Shown piece after piece: positions 7,191-11,436 of a stretch of DNA of 11,436 bases. Source of the DNA: Elusimicrobiota bacterium. GTDB lineage: Bacteria; Elusimicrobiota; Elusimicrobia; Elusimicrobiales; Elusimicrobiaceae. The stretch spans positions 1 through 11,436 of the forward strand of contig JAIRLH010000117.1 of the NCBI GenBank assembly GCA_031259485.1. Direction: 5' to 3'. Below the pieces are notes generated by a model. It was not told where the DNA came from, did not search any database, and worked only from the letters and a program-made list of their open reading frames with translations. A program made the translations under genes and the position numbers. The first letter of the stretch is position 1. Each line of letters begins with the position of its first letter.

Positions 7191-8642
7191 ATGAACAGAA
7201 TTTCAGACAATCCGAAGGTTGAGGTGCTGGTCAACACCTCTTTTGAAGAAACAAGAATAGCCATACTTGAAGACGGCACGCTTGCCGAGCTTATGTGGGA
7301 GCGCAGAGGCTCTTTGAACATAGTCGGCAATATATACAAAGCCGTGGTGGAAAACGTGCTTCCCGGCATATCAAGCGCGTTTTTGAATATCGGCTACGAA
7401 AAAAACGCTTATCTTTACATCTCGGATGTTATTGAAGGCGATAAGCGGTCCATAGATAAAATCCTGCATAAAGGGCAGGAGGTTATGGTGCAGGTGGTCA
7501 AAGACGCCATAGGCACCAAAGGCATGAAGGTTACTATGGACGTCACGCTGCCGGGGCGCTATCTTGTGCTTACGCCCAACCAGCATTTTGTGGGCGTGTC
7601 AAAAAATATAGAAGACGACGAAAAGCGCGAGCGGCTCAACGAAACCGTGCAGCGTCTGGCCGCGAAACATCTTGAATGCATGGGCTGTATAGTGCGCACC
7701 GAGGCGGAGGAGGCCAGCGAAGACGAGCTTGAAAAGGAAATCAAATACCTCTACCGCCAGTGGAAAACCATTATCACCAAATTTGAACGCGCGCCCGCGC
7801 CGTCTATTTTGCACGAGGATATGGACGGCGTGCTGCAGGTGTCGCGCGATATTCTGAGCGATAATGTCAAGCTCTACATGCTTGACAATAAAAGGGATTA
7901 CGAGAAGGTTTTGGATTTTGTTTCCAAAATCTCGCCCGAGCTTAAGGACAGGATAAAACTTTATACCGCCAAAACGCCTATATTTGAGGCTTTTAACATT
8001 GAAGAAGAAATTGAAAAGCTGCGCCGCACAAAGCTGCCGCTTGAAAACGGCGGCAGCATCATAATACAGGAGGCGGAATCCCTCTGCGCTATAGACGTAA
8101 ATACCGGCAAATACACGGGCAACAAATCGCAGGAGGAAACCGTCACCCAAACCAATATTGAAGCCGCCTACGCCGTGGCGCACCAGCTGCGGCTGCGCAA
8201 TATCGGCGGCATTATAGTGATAGATTTTATTGACATGAAAAAGGCCTCCAACCGCCATAAAGTGGTAGACGCGCTTAACGACGCCGTCAAGCGCGACAGG
8301 GCTAAAATAAGGATACTGCCCATCACGCGCCTCGGCCTCGTGGAAATGACGCGGGAGCGTAAAAAAGAAAGCACCGGCAGCCTGATTACCGAAGAATGCC
8401 CGCAGTGCCGCGGCAGCGGCCGCGTGCTGAGCGACGAGAGCATGCGCATACAAATTCAGCGCGAAATTTACAACCTTACGCAGGGCCGCCCGGGCGGCAC
8501 GCTGCGCCTGGTGGTGCATCCCTCGCTGGCCGAATATATACGCCAGCGCCAAAGCGTGATAGAGCAGAACATACACCGCAGCATTAAGGTGCAGAGCGAC
8601 CCGCAAATCTCGTGGGAAGATTATAAAATAGTGCTGGAGTAG
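7191..8642 (+). CDS. rng: Ribonuclease E/G family endoribonuclease (RNase G type)
   Basis: Single-strand-specific endoribonuclease for rRNA 5'-end maturation and mRNA decay. It has 483 residues, matching E. coli RNase G (about 489) and lacking the long C-terminal scaffold of RNase E. Domains in order: an S1 RNA-binding region at about residues 38-125 (GNIYKAVVENVLPGISSAF and following), the RNase H-like and 5'-sensor region, the catalytic Mg2+ site with D302 (in AIDVNTGK) and D345 (in IDFIDM), and the zinc-link C403-P-Q-C406 followed by RGSGR. These positions are nearly the same as E. coli RNase E D303, D346, C404 and C407. It is the last gene of the mreC operon and is followed by a strong terminator. 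In many bacteria rplU-rpmA come next, but here they do not. Confidence 0.97.
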   Translation: MNRISDNPKVEVLVNTSFEETRIAILEDGTLAELMWERRGSLNIVGNIYKAVVENVLPGISSAFLNIGYEKNAYLYISDVIEGDKRSIDKILHKGQEVMVQVVKDAIGTKGMKVTMDVTLPGRYLVLTPNQHFVGVSKNIEDDEKRERLNETVQRLAAKHLECMGCIVRTEAEEASEDELEKEIKYLYRQWKTIITKFERAPAPSILHEDMDGVLQVSRDILSDNVKLYMLDNKRDYEKVLDFVSKISPELKDRIKLYTAKTPIFEAFNIEEEIEKLRRTKLPLENGGSIIIQEAESLCAIDVNTGKYTGNKSQEETVTQTNIEAAYAVAHQLRLRNIGGIIVIDFIDMKKASNRHKVVDALNDAVKRDRAKIRILPITRLGLVEMTRERKKESTGSLITEECPQCRGSGRVLSDESMRIQIQREIYNLTQGRPGGTLRLVVHPSLAEYIRQRQSVIEQNIHRSIKVQSDPQISWEDYKIVLE

Positions 8643-8670
8643 GCGCGGCGCGTTTGTGTTGTTTTTTAGG

Positions 8671-8705
8671 AAATCCCCGCGCTTATGCGCGGGGATTTTA
8701 TATTT
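8671..8705 (+). terminator. Intrinsic terminator of the mreC-rng operon
   Basis: A perfect 12-bp stem (8671-8682 with 8687-8698, core CCCCGCGC/GCGCGGGG) with a TTAT tetraloop runs into a T-rich tail (TTTTATATTTT). It lies about 30 nt past the rng stop. On the - strand the hairpin is followed by CCTAAAAAA, not a U-tract, so it is oriented for the + strand operon. It may also protect the end of the convergent pilin transcript. Confidence 0.92.
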
Positions 8706-8769
8706 TCCTCCCTATTCCCTTTTCTTTTTCCTCTCCATTATGAGGGGGAGATCAGGGCGGGAGTGGGAT

Positions 8770-9276
8770 TTATAAAGTAAAATCAACGGCAGTAGCGTGA
8801 ACCACTGTACGGTTTTTGCCGCCTAAAGCGATACACAACTTTTCCGCCTTTTCTAATGACGAGCGTTTTTGCCAAGCGCGGCATTTTACGGGGCCTTTGC
8901 TAAAAACCAATTCATAACTAATGCTTTGTGCTGTCCTTCCGGCAAAACTTCTCACATAGATTGTTTTTCCGGACGGCCGCATGCTTATATCAAAATTATC
9001 CATGACAATATTCGCATAACCGTTGTCATTGTTAAAACTTGCCGAAGGAAAAGAAATATCAAGCATATCCGCAGAAGTTGCCCAGTCGCCGCCGCTTATA
9101 AACGTGTAATTCTCTTGCGCATTATAGGCCGCTTTACCCAAAATAAACCCTTCGCCAGCACGGGCTTTCATTACCGCAAATTGATACTGCGGCAATGCGA
9201 TTGCGGCAAGAATGCCGATTATTAAAACAACGACCAATAATTCAATTAGAGTAAAAGCCTTTTTATTTGATTTCAT
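8770..9276 (-). CDS. Type IV prepilin-like protein (pilin/pseudopilin)
   Basis: A 168-residue secreted or assembled protein with a class III signal. The short basic leader MKSNKKA ends before FTLIELLVVVLIIGILAAIA, the typical N-methylated first residue, Glu at +5 and hydrophobic helix of type IV pilins and type II secretion pseudopilins. The residue before the cleavage site is Ala instead of the usual Gly. The helix continues as LPQYQFAVMKARAGEG. Near the C-terminus, two Cys (in KCRAW and LCIALGG) could form the disulfide of a D-region. Elusimicrobiota genomes carry many such short single-gene pilins, which is my main taxonomic hint. The start is supported by GAGGAT 6 nt upstream and a promoter further up. 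No assembly genes are nearby, so pilus, pseudopilus and other uses cannot be separated. Confidence 0.9.
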   Translation of the reverse strand: MKSNKKAFTLIELLVVVLIIGILAAIALPQYQFAVMKARAGEGFILGKAAYNAQENYTFISGGDWATSADMLDISFPSASFNNDNGYANIVMDNFDISMRPSGKTIYVRSFAGRTAQSISYELVFSKGPVKCRAWQKRSSLEKAEKLCIALGGKNRTVVHATAVDFTL

Positions 9277-9314
9277 GGCAATATCCTCGTGGAGTTAAAA
9301 ATAAACATTTATTT

Positions 9315-9343
9315 TTTATACTAAATAAATCCAATTTTGGCAA
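9315..9343 (-). promoter_or_regulatory. Sigma70-like promoter of the pilin gene
   Basis: Read on the - strand: TTGCCA (9343-9338), a 17-nt spacer, then TATAAA (9320-9315). The predicted start of transcription is near 9308, giving a leader of about 30 nt that contains the GAGGAT ribosome binding site (9288-9283). An AT-rich inverted repeat, AAATAAA-CA-TTTATTT (9299-9314), covers the predicted transcription start and could be an operator, though AT-rich repeats of this size also arise by chance. Confidence 0.7.
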
Positions 9344-9366
9344 TACGGACGGGATTTATTCTAAAA

Positions 9367-9375
9367 TGCTATACT
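9367..9375 (+). promoter_or_regulatory. Extended -10 promoter of the FMN-barrel gene, possibly leaderless
   Basis: TGC-TATACT is an extended -10 element (TGn plus a five-of-six match to TATAAT). No good -35 lies 16-18 nt upstream. The box ends 6 nt before the ATG at 9382 and no Shine-Dalgarno site is present, so transcription would begin at or next to the start codon. Confidence 0.55.
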
Positions 9376-9381
9376 TGCCTT

Positions 9382-9828
9382 ATGAAACAAAAATTACAGA
9401 AACTTCTTTCGCAAAATTCATTTGTGGAGCTTTGCACCGTGAACCCCGCGGGTATGCCTGAAACCCGCGCAATGATCAATCTGCGCAATAAAGAAATCGC
9501 GCCGCATCTGCAGGGCTTCTTCGCTGAGCAGCCGCTGAACGAGATTTATTTTATCACCAACACAAGCTCCGCCAAAATCGCGCATCTTGCCAAAAACAAT
9601 AAGGCCAGCGTTTATCTTTGCGACGCGCGTACTTTTGAAGGCATTCTGTTGCTGGGCGATGCAGGGGAAGTTAAAGACGCCGCTGTAAAAGACGCTTTTT
9701 GGGACGACAGCTGGAAAATGTATTACCCCGCCGGCAAAGACGGGGGAGATTATTCCGTCCTTAAATTCACGGCGCGGCGCTATAAATTTTATAACGGCCA
9801 GTTCAAAGTGAAAAGCGGCGATATATAG
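9382..9828 (+). CDS. Pyridoxamine 5'-phosphate oxidase-like FMN-binding split-barrel protein
   Basis: A 148-residue protein of the PNPOx-like/general stress protein 26-like fold, usually an FMN- or F420-type flavin-binding oxidoreductase dimer. Visible pattern: a short N-terminal helix (KLQKLLSQNSF), then strands VELCTVNPAGMPETRAM (family xxLaTvxxdGxPxxRxm), EIYFITNTSSAKIAHLAKNNKASVYL (family lwFxTxxxSxKxxqlxxNpxvsv), FEGILLLGDAGEVKD, a WDDSWKMYYPAGKDGGDYSVLKFTARRYKFY end. The substrate cannot be read from sequence; true PdxH is longer, so pyridoxine phosphate oxidase activity is not implied. I choose ATG 9382 over a TTG at 9337, whose extra 15 residues overlap the promoter region and do not resemble the family. 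It is divergent from the pilin gene; no functional link is evident. Confidence 0.85.
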   Translation: MKQKLQKLLSQNSFVELCTVNPAGMPETRAMINLRNKEIAPHLQGFFAEQPLNEIYFITNTSSAKIAHLAKNNKASVYLCDARTFEGILLLGDAGEVKDAAVKDAFWDDSWKMYYPAGKDGGDYSVLKFTARRYKFYNGQFKVKSGDI

Positions 9829-10051
9829 GCCGTCATTATCCTGCGGCTTGTTGTCATTCTGCGGCCGCGGCTCGCAGAATCCCGCGCAGGGTAAACTCTG
9901 CGGCAATCCGGCATTAATAAAGGTTTTTTCTTTATTTTAAACGGCATTGATTTTATCCCGGATTGCTTCGGACCTTTGTACGCGTCCTTGCAATGACGTC
10001 AAAAATACGGCATAAGGCCGCGCCGGCGATGTTTTTTTATAAAATATATTT
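9829..10051. repeat. Intergenic island of inverted and direct repeats (223 bp)
   Basis: Three elements are visible. First, GTCATT followed by CTGCGG occurs twice (9832-9846 and 9853-9864). Second, a hairpin ATTCTGCG/CGCAGAAT (9856-9863 with 9873-9880), followed by a second small hairpin CGCAG/CTGCG (9885-9889 with 9898-9902). Third, a larger imperfect palindrome GGATTGC...GGAC/GTCC...GCAATGAC (9960-9997). The third matches my recollection of short palindromes of the GTCATTGC...GCAATCC type scattered between genes in many bacteria. An AT-rich AATAAAG/CTTTATT pair (9916-9922 with 9930-9936) could weakly terminate the preceding gene. No ORF of note is present. Confidence 0.6.
10038..10045 (+). 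promoter_or_regulatory. -10 box directly upstream of the metallopeptidase gene, possibly leaderless
   Basis: TATAAAAT ends 6 nt before the ATG at 10052. No Shine-Dalgarno-like purine run lies between, and no clear -35 is seen 16-18 nt upstream. With a standard -10 to start distance of about 7 nt the transcript would begin at or beside the start codon. Confidence 0.45.
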
Positions 10052-10747
10052 ATGGCAGAAATTGATATTGAAACCACCATCAGCGACGTTAAACTTTTTA
10101 TAGAAAAGTTGAGGAACGATTTGCCGGAAGTCTTTATCTCTCCGGCCGGCGCGGCTGCGGCAACGCAAGCTGCGTCAAACGGCAAAACGCTTTACATGGG
10201 CGATTTGCTGGAGACGGAAGTTATCCTCAATCCCGCCGCGCAAAAACCGTCGGCCGCGCTTGAAAACAACCGCCTTATCATCACAATAAAGAACGAGACT
10301 GACAATGCCTCAACGCTGGCCGAAGGCTGGCTGCGCGCGCAGGCCAATGAAATCCTGCCGCCAAAAGTCCAGGAATGGGCGCAAAAACTCAATGTACGGT
10401 ACAATAATATCACGATAAAAGACCAAAAAACCATGTGGGCCAGCTGCAGCCAGAAGAATAATTTAAATTTTTCTTACCGCATAATCAAAATGCCAAAAAT
10501 TATTATTGATTACCTTATCGTGCACGAGCTCGCGCATTTAATCCACTTCAACCACGGGGAAGAGTACTGGGCCGCAGTCGCGCAGTACTGCCCCGAATAT
10601 AAAGAGCACCGCAGGTGGCTCAACAATAATAAATACGCCGTGATGGCGGATACCGATGTAAAATACGCCGCGCCGGCCGCCGCGCCCGCCGCGCCAGGCG
10701 AATCAACCGCGCCGCCCCCGCAGGAGCCTCCCCCGGAAAATGTTTAA
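10052..10747 (+). CDS. YgjP-type (DUF45) zinc metallopeptidase-like protein
   Basis: A 231-residue predicted zinc metalloprotein of the YgjP/WLM-SprT-like group. The C-terminal core shows the family pattern: KTMWASCSQKNNLNFSYRII (family KxRWGSCSxxxxixfnwrli), PKIIIDYLIVHELAHL with H158-E159-L-A-H162, and NHGEEYW with the third ligand H168. It ends in a YKEHRRWLN segment as in the family. The N-terminal half (residues 1-110) is less conserved. After residue 205 comes an Ala/Pro-rich tail (PAAAPAAPGES and on to PPPQEPPPENV), likely disordered. No signal peptide is seen, so it is probably cytoplasmic. Substrates of this family are not firmly known to me. It overlaps the amidase gene by 8 nt, so both are likely made from one mRNA. 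Confidence 0.88.
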   Translation: MAEIDIETTISDVKLFIEKLRNDLPEVFISPAGAAAATQAASNGKTLYMGDLLETEVILNPAAQKPSAALENNRLIITIKNETDNASTLAEGWLRAQANEILPPKVQEWAQKLNVRYNNITIKDQKTMWASCSQKNNLNFSYRIIKMPKIIIDYLIVHELAHLIHFNHGEEYWAAVAQYCPEYKEHRRWLNNNKYAVMADTDVKYAAPAAAPAAPGESTAPPPQEPPPENV

Positions 10748-11436
10748 AAAAATACTCTTAACCGCGCTTGCCACGATTCTCTTATCATGCAGCTTTGCCC
10801 AGCAGAAGACGCCGGTAGAAATATTCGGCAAAAGCAAAGGCTCGATTAAAGTATTGCGGGAAAACGGGGGTATTTATGTTGAAGCCCGTCCGCTTTCCAA
10901 ACTTCTCAAAATGCAGACAAGCTGGTTCGGCCGCAGCGGCCAGTTGAATATTAAAAACAGCGGCGGCTATTTCTGCGTGCTGCGCAGGGATTTGGCGTTT
11001 GCCGCCGTCAACGGAAAGAACGAGCGGCTTTCCTCCCCCGTGCTTATGCGCGGCGGGGATTTGTACGCTCCGCTGAGTTTTTTTTCGCAGGGCTCGATAG
11101 CCGCGGCCTCTGGCTGCGTTGTCTCGCTTACGGACGGCAAAATAATAATAGAAAAATCAGACGGCCGGGTTGCCGTCCGCGCCGAAAGCCCAGCTGTTGC
11201 CGCGCCCGCGCCGCCCAAGCCTTCTGTTCTCGACGAGGCCGAGGATATAACCGAAACTTTTCTCTCAACGCCTTCGGCCAAGCCCGTTTCCGCCGCTGCG
11301 GCTGCGACAGCCGCGAAACCGCTGCCAAAGGCCGTGCTGAAAACACTGCCGCCTTCAATCGCGCGGATGGATAACCGGCCAGGCAAAAAAACGCGCAAAG
11401 CGCGCATACTCATTGACGCGGGGCACGGAGATAAAG
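10740..11436 (+). CDS. N-acetylmuramoyl-L-alanine amidase (Amidase_3), N-terminal part, truncated by the window end
   Basis: Secreted cell-wall hydrolase that cuts the amide bond between N-acetylmuramic acid and the stem peptide. 232 codons are visible and the frame is still open at the edge. The N-terminus MFKKILLTALATILLSCSFAQQ is a signal peptide; LLSC could be a lipobox, making it a lipoprotein, or SFA could be a signal peptidase I site. Residues about 25-140 look like a copper-amine-oxidase-N-type or AMIN-like beta domain (GGIYVEARPLSKLLK, AAVNGK, GGDLYAPLSFF). A Pro/Ala-rich linker (about 150-215) follows, and then ARILIDAGHGDK, where H229 is the first zinc ligand of the Amidase_3 catalytic domain. 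The start at ATG 10740 overlaps the preceding stop by 8 nt; CAGGAG (10721-10726) is a somewhat distant ribosome binding site. It fits with the Rod genes upstream in theme. Confidence 0.88.
   Translation, partial: MFKKILLTALATILLSCSFAQQKTPVEIFGKSKGSIKVLRENGGIYVEARPLSKLLKMQTSWFGRSGQLNIKNSGGYFCVLRRDLAFAAVNGKNERLSSPVLMRGGDLYAPLSFFSQGSIAAASGCVVSLTDGKIIIEKSDGRVAVRAESPAVAAPAPPKPSVLDEAEDITETFLSTPSAKPVSAAAAATAAKPLPKAVLKTLPPSIARMDNRPGKKTRKARILIDAGHGDK

Noticed and set aside
7599..8606. Antisense open frame of 335 codons opposite rng
   Set aside because: It lies wholly opposite an RNase G gene with intact catalytic residues. It has no recognisable domain, and long antisense frames are a by-product of this codon usage.
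8725..8752. CTCTCC...GGGGAG hairpin between rng and the pilin as a pilin terminator
   Set aside because: A stem can form, but no U-tract follows on either strand, so I cannot support terminator function.
9337..9381. TTG start that would extend the FMN-barrel protein by 15 residues
   Set aside because: The extension covers the extended -10 element and part of the pilin promoter on the other strand, and the family starts near the ATG at 9382.
10967..11413. Antisense open frame of 148 codons at the right end
   Set aside because: It is opposite the amidase frame, which has a signal peptide, a beta domain and the Amidase_3 IDAGHG motif. The antisense product is Ala/Ser-rich with no motif.

Overview
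The window reads as part of a chromosome from a Gram-negative, probably rod-shaped bacterium. An Elusimicrobiota-like origin is my best guess. It rests on the type IV pilin-like protein (N-terminus KKAFTLIELLVVVLIIGIL, then ALPQYQ) and on the general look of the proteins. No rRNA or other marker is present to confirm it. Everything visible is chromosomal housekeeping or envelope biology. I see no tRNA, rRNA, CRISPR array, transposase, integrase or phage gene.

Layout: (1) 1-1875 holds the tail of rpoA, then rplQ and mreB in one tight + strand run, so the end of a ribosomal protein/RNA polymerase operon runs directly into the cell-shape gene mreB. (2) 1876-2013 is a short intergenic stretch with a terminator-like hairpin. 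(3) 2014-8642 is a long + strand operon, mreC-mreD-mrdA(PBP2)-rodA-DUF2344-rng. The mreC/mreD/mrdA junctions overlap by ATGA. It ends at a perfect 12-bp terminator hairpin at 8671-8698. (4) 8770-9276 (- strand) encodes a prepilin-like protein with a good promoter, divergent from (5) a pyridoxamine-phosphate-oxidase-like FMN-barrel gene (9382-9828, +). (6) 9829-10051 is an intergenic island of inverted and direct repeats. (7) 10052-10747 encodes a YgjP-type HExxH metallopeptidase that overlaps by 8 nt (8) a secreted N-acetylmuramoyl-L-alanine amidase, cut by the window end just after its first catalytic motif.

How the genes work together: MreB (actin-like filament), MreC/MreD (bridging membrane proteins), PBP2 (transpeptidase) and RodA (SEDS glycosyltransferase) form the Rod complex that builds lateral-wall peptidoglycan. 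The amidase would cut the same polymer. rng and its DUF2344 neighbour are RNA-processing/translation genes often found next to mre clusters. I found no convincing undescribed multi-gene system. The most unusual points are a RodA with about 79 extra residues (probably two added membrane helices), a DUF2344 gene lacking both its radical-SAM partner and a family motif, a -10-like box placed 5-7 nt before the start codon of three genes that lack a ribosome binding site (possible leaderless mRNAs), and the repeat island at 9829-10001.
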